Shown here piece by piece: positions 1-10,183 of a stretch of DNA of 64,000 nt (position 1 is its first letter; every line of letters starts with the position of its first letter). Under the pieces are notes generated by a model. The model did not search any database and was not told the origin of the DNA. It worked only from the letters and a program-made list of their open reading frames with translations. The stretch is taken from contig NZ_JPRN01000003.1 of the NCBI RefSeq assembly GCF_000737715.1, positions 62,001-126,000 on the forward strand, written 5' to 3'. The stretch comes from Chryseobacterium sp. JM1. Its GTDB lineage: Bacteria; Bacteroidota; Bacteroidia; Flavobacteriales; Weeksellaceae. The position numbers and the translations under genes were made by a program.

Positions 1-3000
1 ACGCTATGGGCATGGGGTTACAACTCAGTAGGTCAGTTAGGAAACGGAACTACCGCTAATACCAATGTACCTACGCAGATAGGAACAGCTACCGACTGGG
101 CAGATATTGGCAGCGGGGTGAACCATACTTTAGCCGTAAAAAATAATGGTACCCTTTGGGGCTGGGGAAATAATGGAAACGGACAATTAGGTGACGGGAC
201 TATTTTAAATAAAACATTACCTACGCAAATAGGAACAGCAACGAACTGGAAAAGTATTGCAGGAGGAGATAACTTTTCTCTGGGAATAAGAACCAACAAT
301 ACACTTTGGGCATGGGGCTTGAACAATTACGGACAGCTGGGTGATGGTACAACCACCGATAGAATTCTGCCTACACAAATAGCAACAACAACTAACTGGA
401 CAACTGTTGTAGCAGGATATACCCATTCTGCAGCACTCAGCACAGGTGGAGCAATTTATACCTGGGGACGAAATGACAAAGGGCAGCTTGGTAATAGTAC
501 CTATACAAACAGTTTGACACCGATAGGTATAGTTGGTGAAATCAAAAGTATTGCTGCAGGAGCATATCATACAGTAGCCGTAACTACATACGGAAAACTA
601 TATGCCTGCGGAGCCAATAATTATGGTCAGTTGGGGAATAACACAACGACTAATAACCCGAACTGGCTTGCCATTGGAAACGACAGCGATTATAGTGTGG
701 TTTCTGCAGGAGCATTCCATACTTTAGCTTTAAATACAGATCGATACTTAAAAGCAGTTGGAAATAACGAGGGAGGACGATTAGGTGATGGTACTACAAT
801 TCAGAGAAACACATTCGTTTCTATTACTTGTATTCCATGTAATCCTCCAAGCCAGTTATCTACGTCCAATATCACTTCTACAACGGCTACGCTTAACTGG
901 TCACCACTGGCAACAGCGCCTACCGGAGGATATATCTATGCTTATGGAACTTCTTCAACAATGGGAAGTCCTAACGGAAATACGATTGCTACAACAGCTG
1001 ATATTACCAATCTAATGCCTAATACGACCTATTATTGGTGGATGGCATCCAATTGCGGATCCAGCCAAAGCAGCTGGGTACAGGGAGGATCTTTCACTAC
1101 GCTCCCTCCGGCAGGTTGCTGGCAAAAAATCATGGCCGGTGAAACGCATTCATTAGGAATCAAATCAGATGGAACACTTTGGGCATGGGGAAGCAACCAG
1201 TATGGCCAGTTAGGTGATGGAACAACCGCTGATAGAAATGTTCCTATGCAGATAGGGACAGCAAACAACTGGAAGAAAATTGTTGCAGGTTCTCAGTATT
1301 CAGTGGCACTTAAAACAGATGGAACGCTTTGGTCTTGGGGGTATAACTCTGTGGGACAACTAGGAAACGGAACCACTGTGAATAAAACGACACCAACACA
1401 AATCGGAACAGCTGCCGACTGGGCAGATGCTGCGGCTGGAAAAAGACAAACACTAGCTGTAAAAACAGATGGAACACTTTGGGCCTGGGGAAATAACCAG
1501 TATGGTCAGTTAGGTGATGGAACCTCTGCAGATAAGAATGTACCTACACAAATAGGTACTGCAACCGACTGGAGAAGTATTGCAGCAGGGACTGATTTCT
1601 CTCTGGCAGTAAAAACCGGAGGTACACTTTGGGCATGGGGATATAATAACAATGGTCAGCTGGGCGACGGGACAACAACACAAAGAACCTTACCTAAGCA
1701 AATCGGAACCAATACTGACTGGGCTGATGTTTCTGCCGGATTTATGCATGCTGCGGCGAAAACAGCGAATGGAATACTGTATACATGGGGAGATAATAGC
1801 CAGGGACAGCTTGGTGACAATACCTATGTCAACAGATTAGTACCTACACTTGTCTCTGATGGAGTTCAAAGCGTTGATGCAGGAGGACATCATACCGTAG
1901 GAATAATGACAACCGGAAATATGTTTGCCTGTGGGTATAATTATTTTGGTCAGCTGGCTAATAGCACTACCAACAATAATTCAAACACGTTTTCTATTTC
2001 AAATGATAACGATTTTAGCGTAATCTCTGCAGGAGGATATTATACATTAGCTTTAAATACGGATGGCTTCCTGAAAGCAGCAGGCGCCAATGAAGTAGGC
2101 CAGTTAGGAGATGGAACTCTTGTTAAAAAGAATGCATTTGTTTCTATTGCATGTATTACAAACTGTGCCCCTCCGTCTCAGTTGTATACTTCCAATATCA
2201 CATCTGCAACAGCCACCCTTAACTGGACAGCATCAGTATCAGCTCCCAATGGAGGCTACCAGTATCTTTACAGTACCAATTCGATTATTGGAGGGATAGA
2301 CGAAACAAGTACTTCCACTACGGCCAATCTTACCAATTTATTACCTAATACCACTTACTATTGGTGGGTGGCATCTAATTGCGTATCCAGCCAGAGTAGC
2401 TGGACGGCAGGAGGTTCCTTCAATACACTTCCTACAGCTGTAGCTGGCTGTTGGAAAAATGTTGTTGCTGGTGATAATCATTCGTTAGGAATAAAGACAG
2501 ACGGAACATTATGGGCGTGGGGAGATAATTTCGGTGGAGAATTAGGAAACGGGACTATTTTTGGCAAAAATACCCCAACACAAGTTGGAACCGCAAATAA
2601 TTGGAGTAAAACTGCTGTCGGATTTCACCATTCAGTAGGAATAAAAACAGACGGTACATTATGGGCATGGGGTAATAATGATTATGGACAAATAGGCGAT
2701 GGAACAACAGTACGACGACTTACCCCAACGCAAATAGGAACATCAACGGATTGGGTTAGTATTGCCTCTGGTTCCAATCATACGATAGCTCTAAAATCAA
2801 ATGGAACACTTTGGGCTTGGGGACGTAATATTTGGGGACAATTAGGTGATGGTACAACTACCAATAAAACTGTGCCTATACAGATTGGAACATTAACGGA
2901 CTGGCAAAGTGTCGCAGCAGGAGCAGAATATAGTTTCGCCATACAAACAAACGGAACACTCTGGGGTTGGGGATATAACGGATATGGCCAGCTAGGTGAT

Positions 3001-3777
3001 GGAACCGGGACCAATAAAACTGTGCCTGTTAAAATTGGAATGGCTACGAATTGGAGAAATGTTGATGGAGGACATAGTCATTCGGTAGGGATAAAAACTG
3101 ATGGAACACTGTGGACCTGGGGAAGCAATTTCATTGGGGAGCTTGGAAATGGAGCTACATCTACAGGTTCAACCAACATTCCGACACAAATCGGGACAGC
3201 AACAAATTGGCGCAGTATAGATGCTGGCCGTAATAGTTCTTCTACTGCCATCAAAACTGATGGAACGCTTTGGACATGGGGGAATAATAATTATGGACAG
3301 TTAGGAGACGGAACATTAACCAATAAATATGCACCTACACTTATAGGATCATCTGCTGATAGGCAAACTATTGCAGCAGGATCAGCTAATACGCTTGTTA
3401 TCAATAGCAGTGGGTTCTTATCAAGCTGTGGAATTAATAACTATGGTCAGGTTGGAGACGGTACCAATATTCAAAGGAAAATATTGGTTCCTATTAGCTG
3501 TCCTACAGGTATTGTTTTAAGGACTGATGAGGTTTCAACACAGACGGATCAGCTGAAAGTTTACCCGAATCCTGTACGTGATATCCTGACGGTTTCTTTT
3601 GATCAAAAGATTCTTTCCGTTACGGTTTACAGTGCGGCGGGACAACAGGTACTTACTAAAGCGATCAACGATACTAAAGGAACCATTGATGTATCTGCTT
3701 TCCCTTCAGGAGTTTACCTGTTGAAAGTAAGTGCAGCTAATGACTTTACGAAAACAGTAAAAATAATTAAAAGATAA
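1..3777 (+). CDS. RCC1-repeat protein with T9SS sorting domain (5' partial)
   Basis: The frame is open at base 1, so the start and signal peptide lie outside the window; 1,258 residues are visible. The protein is built from RCC1-type repeats of about 50 residues with the signature GTLWAWGxNxxGQLGDGT, arranged in three blocks. Two fibronectin-III-like modules (near bases 840-1110 and 2160-2430, containing LNWS/LNWT and NTTYYWW) separate the blocks. The last 75 residues begin LKVYPNPVRDILTVSF and end KTVKIIKR, a type A T9SS sorting domain, so the protein is probably exported and anchored at or released from the cell surface. RCC1 repeats fold as seven-bladed propellers. The target is unknown; adhesion or polymer binding is a guess. 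A paralog follows on the same strand. GTG at 118 is only an internal codon. Confidence 0.9.
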   Translation, partial: TLWAWGYNSVGQLGNGTTANTNVPTQIGTATDWADIGSGVNHTLAVKNNGTLWGWGNNGNGQLGDGTILNKTLPTQIGTATNWKSIAGGDNFSLGIRTNNTLWAWGLNNYGQLGDGTTTDRILPTQIATTTNWTTVVAGYTHSAALSTGGAIYTWGRNDKGQLGNSTYTNSLTPIGIVGEIKSIAAGAYHTVAVTTYGKLYACGANNYGQLGNNTTTNNPNWLAIGNDSDYSVVSAGAFHTLALNTDRYLKAVGNNEGGRLGDGTTIQRNTFVSITCIPCNPPSQLSTSNITSTTATLNWSPLATAPTGGYIYAYGTSSTMGSPNGNTIATTADITNLMPNTTYYWWMASNCGSSQSSWVQGGSFTTLPPAGCWQKIMAGETHSLGIKSDGTLWAWGSNQYGQLGDGTTADRNVPMQIGTANNWKKIVAGSQYSVALKTDGTLWSWGYNSVGQLGNGTTVNKTTPTQIGTAADWADAAAGKRQTLAVKTDGTLWAWGNNQYGQLGDGTSADKNVPTQIGTATDWRSIAAGTDFSLAVKTGGTLWAWGYNNNGQLGDGTTTQRTLPKQIGTNTDWADVSAGFMHAAAKTANGILYTWGDNSQGQLGDNTYVNRLVPTLVSDGVQSVDAGGHHTVGIMTTGNMFACGYNYFGQLANSTTNNNSNTFSISNDNDFSVISAGGYYTLALNTDGFLKAAGANEVGQLGDGTLVKKNAFVSIACITNCAPPSQLYTSNITSATATLNWTASVSAPNGGYQYLYSTNSIIGGIDETSTSTTANLTNLLPNTTYYWWVASNCVSSQSSWTAGGSFNTLPTAVAGCWKNVVAGDNHSLGIKTDGTLWAWGDNFGGELGNGTIFGKNTPTQVGTANNWSKTAVGFHHSVGIKTDGTLWAWGNNDYGQIGDGTTVRRLTPTQIGTSTDWVSIASGSNHTIALKSNGTLWAWGRNIWGQLGDGTTTNKTVPIQIGTLTDWQSVAAGAEYSFAIQTNGTLWGWGYNGYGQLGDGTGTNKTVPVKIGMATNWRNVDGGHSHSVGIKTDGTLWTWGSNFIGELGNGATSTGSTNIPTQIGTATNWRSIDAGRNSSSTAIKTDGTLWTWGNNNYGQLGDGTLTNKYAPTLIGSSADRQTIAAGSANTLVINSSGFLSSCGINNYGQVGDGTNIQRKILVPISCPTGIVLRTDEVSTQTDQLKVYPNPVRDILTVSFDQKILSVTVYSAAGQQVLTKAINDTKGTIDVSAFPSGVYLLKVSAANDFTKTVKIIKR

Positions 3778-3928
3778 ACCTTAAAATTTGATGACAACCG
3801 CTAAGGTTTGGTGATGGTTTTATTCACTGAAAAATTAGAAAGAAATCGGTTAAACCTTAGTGGGCTTGTCATTGATCTTAAAAAATAAACACTACAATTC
3901 AAAAAAACTACTAAAAGAAAAAATTAAG

Positions 3929-6900
3929 ATGAGAAGAATGTACTTTTTATGGCTCATTTTCCTTTCCGGTATAGTCTCTGCACAATTTACGTATACAGTG
4001 TACAATACTTCAAATTCGGGAATAAGCAGCAACAACATCAGTGATATTAAGATTGATAATACCGGCTTGCTGTGGATAGCCACCAACAATGGAATTTCAA
4101 CATTCAACGGAACTGCTTTTACCAATTACAACACAGGTAATTCCGGCATTGCATCCAATGCTGTCAAAGAAATAGAAATTGATGGTTTAGGGAGAAAATG
4201 GATGGCCACCCAGAACAATGGGATTATCTTATTTAACGGAACGACATGGACGAACTACACCACCGCCAATTCCGGACTTCCCAGCAATGCAATTAAAAAT
4301 ATTGCTGTAGACACAGCCAATAATTTGTGGGTGATCACAACAGACGGGCTTACTAAATTTAATGGAACCACATGGACTACGGATTCTTCATTCCCCAATA
4401 TCAACTCACTAAAGATGGACAGCAACAATGGAGTTTGGGTGACCAATAATGGAGCTTTGTATAAATATAATGGAACCAATTTTAATTTCATCGTACAGGA
4501 TGCCGAAAAAGTAGTGAAAATTGATAATAATATCGTGTATGTTGATACCAACAGCGGTATGCTTACATACTCTACTGCGGGAACTTTACTCAACACGTAT
4601 TCTATAGGAAGTTCTTGCGTGGCCAATACTTCAATAAATACCCTTGATGTAGATAGCAACAATGAAGTATGGATTGGCTATGGAGGAAGCGGATTGCAAA
4701 ACTTCAGTGATTGCGTTACCTACACCGCGAACGGTGCCGGCCTTCCCAATAATACACTCAACGTTGTGAAAACCCAGAACAACAATACGATCTGGATAGG
4801 ATATACACAGCAGGGACTCGTGAAAGCGGTTCCTCAAAACGCAACAGGCTGCTGGCAAATGATCAGTGCCGGACAAAATTATTCCACAGGTATCAAAACA
4901 GACGGTACCCTATGGGTATGGGGGAGTAATTCTTCCAGCCAGCTTGGAGACGCAGGAGTTATTCGAAGAAATGCTCCGATGCAGGTGGGAACAGCAAGCG
5001 ACTGGAAAACAGTAAGTACCGGATATGACCATACAGTGGCCATTAAAACCGATGGAACTTTATGGGCCTGGGGAGCGAACCGATATGGACAGTTGGGAGA
5101 TAATACGACGATCATCAGGACTACTCCGGTCAAAATAGGAACAGCAACCAATTGGAAAACTCTTAGTGCCGGAGATTCCCATACATTAGCCCTTAAAACA
5201 GACGGAACCCTCTGGTCTTGGGGGAGGAATTTATACGGGCAGTTAGGAGATGGATCCAAAATAGATCGGCATATTCCGTTCAAAGTAGGAAACGGTATCA
5301 ATTGGGATAAAATATCTGCCGGAGACTATTATTCCGTAGGTATCAAAACAGACGGAACCCTATGGAGCTGGGGGAGAAATGCCAACGGAGAATTAGGGAA
5401 CGGAACTACCACAACTACGATCTATGATGTTTCTCCAAAACAGGTAGGAACTGCTACGAACTGGCTGAAGGTAGTTGCAGCAGGTACCCATACATTAGCT
5501 CTAAAATCTACCGGAACTCTTTGGGGCTGGGGATCCAACGAATCAGGCCAGGTGGGAGACGGAACCACAGTTGCTAAAAGAGTTCCAACCCAAATCGGAA
5601 CAGGAAGCAATTGGATCCGTATCTCTGCAGGATGGGGACATTCTGAGGGAATAAGAGCAGGGGGAACACTCTGGGGATGGGGGAGCAATTCCTCTGGAAT
5701 GTTTGGAAGCGGGCCAACGGACATTATATCACCAACACAATTGGGCTCCACTACAGACAATATGATGATTTCCAGCGGATCCTCGCATTTTCTTAACCTC
5801 ACTTTTTCCGGATCTTTAAGAGTTGCCGGATCTAACACCAATGGCCAGCTGGGTGATGGTACCTTTGTTGAAAAAAACACACTTACATCTATAGCTTGTC
5901 CTTCAAACTGTGCTGTTCCAACGCAGCTTTCTGCCACTAATATTACTTCGGGGTCGGCTACCCTTAACTGGACTGCACCAACACCGGCGCCAGCTAATGG
6001 ATATCTGTATGCATACAGCACCAACCCAATTGTTGGAGGTATCGATGAAACCACGACTTCTACAACCGTCAATTTGAATAATCTGTTGCCAGGGACTACT
6101 TACTATTACTGGGTCGCAGCTCATTGTGCAACCAGCCAGACCAGTTGGATTCCGGGTGGTACCTTTACCACACTTTCCGGCGGTACAGGCTGCTGGAACA
6201 TTGTAAGTTCAGGAAATGACTATACTTTAGCAACGAAAACAGACGGAACATTATGGGCATGGGGAATTAATGAAGACGGACAATTGGGAGATGGGACTAC
6301 GACCAATAGAGCAACTCCAACACCTATAGCCATTTCAGGGGTCTGGAAAATAGCTACCGCATATAATCATACAGTGGTTATTAAAACAGACGGAACGCTA
6401 TGGGCGTGGGGTAGTAACCAATTTGGACAGTTGGGAGACGGAACTACCAACAACAGAACAACTCCGTTGAAAATAGGATCGGCAAACGACTGGGTAGGTG
6501 TTACCATTGGAAATAATTATACATTAGCCATAAAAGCCAATGGAACATTATGGGCATGGGGACATAATACCTATGGTAATTACGGAGACGGAACTACCTA
6601 CAGCAGAACTATACCCACACAGGTAGGAACTGCCGCAGACTGGCGAAGTATTGCTGCCGGAAGCGATCATGCTTTGGGAATAAAAACAGACGGAACCCTG
6701 TGGGCCTGGGGTAAGAATTATGACGGACAGTTAGGAAACGAAAATACAACCAGTAAAACAACGCCGGTAAGAATAACAACGGCGACAAACTGGAAAAGTA
6801 TTGATGCTGCCGGAGATCACTCTATGGCTATGAAAACAGATGGAACTATTTGGACCTGGGGAGATAATTTATCCGGGCAACTGGGGAACGGATCCAAAAG

Positions 6901-7507
6901 TTCCAGAACATCACCGGGTCAGGTAGGAACAGCCACCGATTGGAAAAGTTTTGATATTGGGCGCTTTAATGGGGTAGCTATCAAAACAGACGGAACGCTA
7001 TGGTCTTGGGGAAGTAATGAGGTGGGAGAAATAGGAGACGGTACAGGCATCTCGAGACTATCCCCCGTGCTTATTGGGACAGCTACCGACAGAAAAACGG
7101 TAGCAGCAGGAAGTAATAATTTATTCGTTATCAGTAACAGCGGATTTTTGTCAGGTAGCGGCGATAATAGAAAGAACCAGCTCGGAGATGGTACCCTTAT
7201 TCGAAAAAGAATTTTTTCTCCTATCGGTTGCACATCAGGTGCTGTTTTAAGAACTGATGAAGTTATAACGCAGAAAGATCAGCTGAAAGTATTCCCGAAT
7301 CCGGTAAGTGATATTCTGACGGTTTCTTTTGATCAGAAGATACTTTCCGTTACGGTTTACAATATGGCGGGTCAGCAGGTGCTTACTAAAGCGATCAATG
7401 ACACTAAAGGAACCATTGATGTTTCTGCTTTCCCATCAGGAGTGTATCAGATGAAAGTAAATGCAGTGAATAACTTCGTAAAAACGGTGAAAGTGATCAA
7501 GCGATAA
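3929..7507 (+). CDS. RCC1-repeat protein with N-terminal propeller and T9SS sorting domain
   Basis: I start at ATG 3929, which gives a clean signal peptide (MRRMYFLWLIFLSGIVSAQ); the longer GTG-initiated frame from 3860 adds a charged leader and is unlikely. Mature residues to about 310 carry Reg_prop-like repeats (LWIATNNGISTFNGT, KWMATQNNGIILFNG), as in two-component regulator propellers. Next come an RCC1 block, a fibronectin-III-like module near bases 5910-6170, a second RCC1 block, and a type A T9SS domain (LKVFPNPVSDILTVSF to KVIKR). The sorting domain is almost identical to that of the gene upstream, so the two arose by duplication and then diverged at the N-terminus. It is predicted to be surface-exposed; its ligand is not predictable from the sequence. 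Confidence 0.9.
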   Translation: MRRMYFLWLIFLSGIVSAQFTYTVYNTSNSGISSNNISDIKIDNTGLLWIATNNGISTFNGTAFTNYNTGNSGIASNAVKEIEIDGLGRKWMATQNNGIILFNGTTWTNYTTANSGLPSNAIKNIAVDTANNLWVITTDGLTKFNGTTWTTDSSFPNINSLKMDSNNGVWVTNNGALYKYNGTNFNFIVQDAEKVVKIDNNIVYVDTNSGMLTYSTAGTLLNTYSIGSSCVANTSINTLDVDSNNEVWIGYGGSGLQNFSDCVTYTANGAGLPNNTLNVVKTQNNNTIWIGYTQQGLVKAVPQNATGCWQMISAGQNYSTGIKTDGTLWVWGSNSSSQLGDAGVIRRNAPMQVGTASDWKTVSTGYDHTVAIKTDGTLWAWGANRYGQLGDNTTIIRTTPVKIGTATNWKTLSAGDSHTLALKTDGTLWSWGRNLYGQLGDGSKIDRHIPFKVGNGINWDKISAGDYYSVGIKTDGTLWSWGRNANGELGNGTTTTTIYDVSPKQVGTATNWLKVVAAGTHTLALKSTGTLWGWGSNESGQVGDGTTVAKRVPTQIGTGSNWIRISAGWGHSEGIRAGGTLWGWGSNSSGMFGSGPTDIISPTQLGSTTDNMMISSGSSHFLNLTFSGSLRVAGSNTNGQLGDGTFVEKNTLTSIACPSNCAVPTQLSATNITSGSATLNWTAPTPAPANGYLYAYSTNPIVGGIDETTTSTTVNLNNLLPGTTYYYWVAAHCATSQTSWIPGGTFTTLSGGTGCWNIVSSGNDYTLATKTDGTLWAWGINEDGQLGDGTTTNRATPTPIAISGVWKIATAYNHTVVIKTDGTLWAWGSNQFGQLGDGTTNNRTTPLKIGSANDWVGVTIGNNYTLAIKANGTLWAWGHNTYGNYGDGTTYSRTIPTQVGTAADWRSIAAGSDHALGIKTDGTLWAWGKNYDGQLGNENTTSKTTPVRITTATNWKSIDAAGDHSMAMKTDGTIWTWGDNLSGQLGNGSKSSRTSPGQVGTATDWKSFDIGRFNGVAIKTDGTLWSWGSNEVGEIGDGTGISRLSPVLIGTATDRKTVAAGSNNLFVISNSGFLSGSGDNRKNQLGDGTLIRKRIFSPIGCTSGAVLRTDEVITQKDQLKVFPNPVSDILTVSFDQKILSVTVYNMAGQQVLTKAINDTKGTIDVSAFPSGVYQMKVNAVNNFVKTVKVIKR

Positions 7508-7548
7508 GCATGATCAATGAAAGTGCGGAAGAATGATCTATAAAAAAT

Positions 7549-7583
7549 AGCGTCACTTATCTTTTAAGTGACGCTGTTTTTTT
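7549..7583 (+). terminator. Rho-independent terminator
   Basis: An 11-bp perfect stem (agcgtcactta with taagtgacgct) with a 5-nt loop is followed by a run of seven T. It lies 42 bases after the second RCC1 gene and ends its transcript. Confidence 0.85.
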
Positions 7584-7647
7584 AAAACGAATCGTTATTT
7601 TTAAGATATCAAAAAAACAAAATAATAACCCATTACATTTTAAAATC

Positions 7648-8058
7648 ATGAAAAAAACAGGAGTCATTGGTTTTCTTCTCTTCAGCCTTTTTATGGCAAG
7701 TGCACAAACCATCGAATCGGGGAGCCGCAGTACAACGGGCTACATCAAATCGGACGGAACCATTGAAAACAGCAGCCGTTCCACAGTAGGATACATCAAG
7801 TCGGACGGAACCATCGAGAATAAAAGCCGCTCAACCATCGGTTATATCAAAAGCGATGGGACGATTGAAAACAAAAGCCGTTCTACCGTAGGTTACGTTA
7901 AAAAAGACGGGACTATAGAGAACAGCAGCCGTTCAACCATTGGGTATATCAAAGACGATGGGACGGTAGAAAACAGCAGCCGAAGCACGATTGGCTATGC
8001 CAGAGGAATTAAAAAAGAGTGGGCAGCGGTCGTGTATTTCTTTTTTAAATTAGATTAA
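7648..8058 (+). CDS. Secreted tandem-repeat protein, 5-fold beta-flower type
   Basis: A 136-residue protein with a signal peptide (MKKTGVIGFLLFSLFMASAQ) and then five near-identical 17-residue repeats plus a partial sixth, consensus NSSRSTxGYIKSDGTIE. The tail is hydrophobic (AAVVYFFFKLD). The repeat unit matches what I know as the Bacteroidetes '5-fold beta-flower' family, small secreted beta-rich proteins of unknown role; this name is from memory. The short hydrophobic end could seat it at a membrane or be part of the fold. It is flanked by terminators and so probably monocistronic. Confidence 0.8.
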   Translation: MKKTGVIGFLLFSLFMASAQTIESGSRSTTGYIKSDGTIENSSRSTVGYIKSDGTIENKSRSTIGYIKSDGTIENKSRSTVGYVKKDGTIENSSRSTIGYIKDDGTVENSSRSTIGYARGIKKEWAAVVYFFFKLD

Positions 8059-8219
8059 AGCACCGCTTTAAAACCTCTATTGAGATTATAAATACTAAGG
8101 TAAAGAATGGCATAGAGAATATGATTGCGACTCAGAGGCAGAAACAGTCTTAATACGAAAGATGCATAATTACGACAGTTCAGATGAAGTTTATTATTGC
8201 GCCACCTATAGATAAAAAT

Positions 8220-8245
8220 AACCCCTGTTAACGCAGGGGTTTTAT
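8220..8245. terminator. Putative terminator hairpin
   Basis: The 8-bp stem aacccctg/caggggtt has a 6-nt loop and a following T-rich stretch (ttttatttt). It is about 160 bases after the beta-flower gene. The space between (8059-8219) shows no gene. Confidence 0.6.
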
Positions 8246-8446
8246 TTTGGCAGCATAATCATACGCTGAAGAAATACGTTACGAGTGTCAATTGACCTAT
8301 TCAGGATCCTATCAACATCCATCCCGCTTATTTGCGTTATGCCCGCCGGTGCGGATCTGTTTTTATTTTACGAGCTCCAGTATCTTAATTTCGAATTCTT
8401 CGACAATATACTACTCTTTGAAGATATCAATTCAATCAGTTTCGAT

Positions 8447-8656
8447 TTACGACTCCTCAGTTTTTGGCTTGAAATTTTTCCCGGCACCTTTTCTTAGAAA
8501 GGTAATTTTCCCTTGTGTTTGCTTGGCTTTTTCAAGAACTTCCAATGCTTTTGTTCGTTCATTCATTCTACCTGCATGGGTTATACTCCCTTGATTTTCA
8601 CTTTTTTTCATACTACAAGATAGTGAAAATAATTGACAAAAGCAAATCGTAGACAT
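8447..8656 (-). CDS. Possible small lipoprotein (doubtful)
   Basis: A 69-codon frame starting MSTICFCQLFSLSCSMKKSE, which can be read as a very short lipoprotein signal with Cys14 as the lipidated residue. The rest is charged (MNERTKALEVLEKAKQTQGK). I do not recognise it. In the same frame beyond the stop, bases 8290-8446 give more protein-like text broken by stops (for example EEFEIKILELVK then QIRTGGHNANKRDGC). The whole stretch may therefore be a decaying larger gene. The plus-strand frames over it look like shadows. Confidence 0.35.
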   Translation of the reverse strand: MSTICFCQLFSLSCSMKKSENQGSITHAGRMNERTKALEVLEKAKQTQGKITFLRKGAGKNFKPKTEES

Positions 8657-8816
8657 ACCGGTATCGTCATTTTGTCTTTTCTATTATCAATTTTATTGTG
8701 TTTGAAAAATTTAGAAATCTGTAAACAAATTCCATATCAAAAAGAAAGTTTGTATTTTTAAAATATTGAATTGAACATTCCCTGTACTGTTCAATCCACT
8801 CATAAAAAATGATTAA

Positions 8817-9467
8817 ATGAATAATGAACTCCATGAAATCCTTTATTACTATAATGAGGAAGGATACGAAAGATACGATTTAAGCGAAGTACAACTCCTT
8901 GAAAAAAAAGATTTTGACAGGATTAAAAAATTAAAGCATCTTCTTCACCATGAAGACCGGTATATGGCTTATCAGGCTATGCTTATTCTACTGGCGTGGT
9001 CCATTCCGGAAGGATTTGAACTCCTTGACCGTTTCATTGTTGAAAAATGGGACGACAAAGAAAGTTTTGAACCCCACAGACTCCATAATCAGGATAATGT
9101 TTATGATATCATTACCAACGCATTGTATGTTTCAACGTTCAATGGAAAAAATGAACAGGAATTATTTCCTTATATCAAACAGTTTTTACTTCTGTATGGT
9201 GAGCAGTTTTTTGAATCTAACCTGAAGGATTTTCTATTAAAGAAAGATTGCGGGCCCCTTTTAACAGAAATAGAACAGGCCATGCGAACTGCTTTAGAAA
9301 ACAAAAGGTATTACCAGGCCAGTCAGTTGTTTCCGGTGCTGGTTCATTATGACAAAAGCAGATTCAATGTATATAGGGATATTTTTAGGCCATTAATAAG
9401 CAAGGATAACAGAATTGCCTATAATATGGATGAAGCAGAGAAAAATAATCCCAATGTATCTATCTAA
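8817..9467 (+). CDS. Hypothetical protein, helical, possible immunity-type
   Basis: A 216-residue soluble protein with no signal peptide, rich in acidic and aromatic residues and predicted mostly helical, with HEAT-like spacing (RYMAYQAMLILLAW, GFELLDRFIV). I do not recognise a named family. It is the first of three closely spaced plus-strand genes (gaps of 12 and 20 bases), probably one operon. Acidic helical cytosolic proteins of this size are common as immunity proteins in Chryseobacterium toxin loci, but no toxin is adjacent, so this is only a suggestion. Confidence 0.7.
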   Translation: MNNELHEILYYYNEEGYERYDLSEVQLLEKKDFDRIKKLKHLLHHEDRYMAYQAMLILLAWSIPEGFELLDRFIVEKWDDKESFEPHRLHNQDNVYDIITNALYVSTFNGKNEQELFPYIKQFLLLYGEQFFESNLKDFLLKKDCGPLLTEIEQAMRTALENKRYYQASQLFPVLVHYDKSRFNVYRDIFRPLISKDNRIAYNMDEAEKNNPNVSI

Positions 9468-9479
9468 AACAAAGCTTCA

Positions 9480-10163
9480 ATGGATAAGAACACCTCAATT
9501 TATATAGATTTGGAAGATCGGTTAACGAAAAAATACTACCGTGAAATCGTTGAAAAAGCTTTAGCGCAGGCCAAAGAAGAATACGAACAATTTCCCGATA
9601 ATTCCATGAATATTTCTTTTTACCGTCAATTGATGGATATAAAAAAAACAGTGATTGATGAACATACAATTTATACGGAAGATGAAGCGTATCAGAAATA
9701 TCCAATGGCCATTATGGTTGTAAGGAATTTTCTTGGTGAAGAAGCCAATACAGACTATGCGAAAATGCTGCAGGATATCGTTTGGGGTATAGCATTATAT
9801 CCTGTTATGATGGAAAACATTGAAATGATCAGGCGGAAATTATTTGACGGAGAGGAAGAAAAAGCGCTCAAACATGTTTTTGCAATTGAAAATCAAACGT
9901 TCAAACTGATGGATTTTTACAACCATCCATTACGGGAATTAAAAAAAGAAATAGGGGAGAGAAGTTTTAATATCATCATGAAAGAAAACACGTTCAGTGT
10001 GGTTAACAGCTTTATTGAAAAGTATCTCTCTGAAGACGGACTGGAAATCCATTATGTAAAGAAAAATGAGAACATCTATCTGTTTTCCTACGGAGAGTAT
10101 CAGCCGGGAAGATATCTGCTGTTTTTAGAAGGGATCTGTTATTATGCTGTGTCAAAAGAGTAG
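9480..10163 (+). CDS. Hypothetical protein
   Basis: A 227-residue cytosolic protein without signal peptide or membrane segments, starting 12 bases after the preceding gene. It has an acidic helical N-terminal half (YREIVEKALAQAKEEYEQF) and a mixed alpha/beta C-terminus ending YLLFLEGICYYAVSKE. No motif or family recognised. It is likely co-transcribed with the genes on either side, and may act with them. Confidence 0.7.
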   Translation: MDKNTSIYIDLEDRLTKKYYREIVEKALAQAKEEYEQFPDNSMNISFYRQLMDIKKTVIDEHTIYTEDEAYQKYPMAIMVVRNFLGEEANTDYAKMLQDIVWGIALYPVMMENIEMIRRKLFDGEEEKALKHVFAIENQTFKLMDFYNHPLRELKKEIGERSFNIIMKENTFSVVNSFIEKYLSEDGLEIHYVKKNENIYLFSYGEYQPGRYLLFLEGICYYAVSKE

Positions 10164-10183
10164 TTATCCTGAACCAATACCAA

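Noticed and set aside
217..6072. Long antisense frames over the RCC1 genes (for example 217-570 and 5422-6072)
   Set aside because: They mirror the RCC1 repeat on the opposite strand and give low-complexity text such as repeated PSPNWPY.
7700..8000. CRISPR-like regular DNA repeats
   Set aside because: The repeats keep a protein reading frame of 17 residues with no spacers. No CRISPR array was seen in the window.
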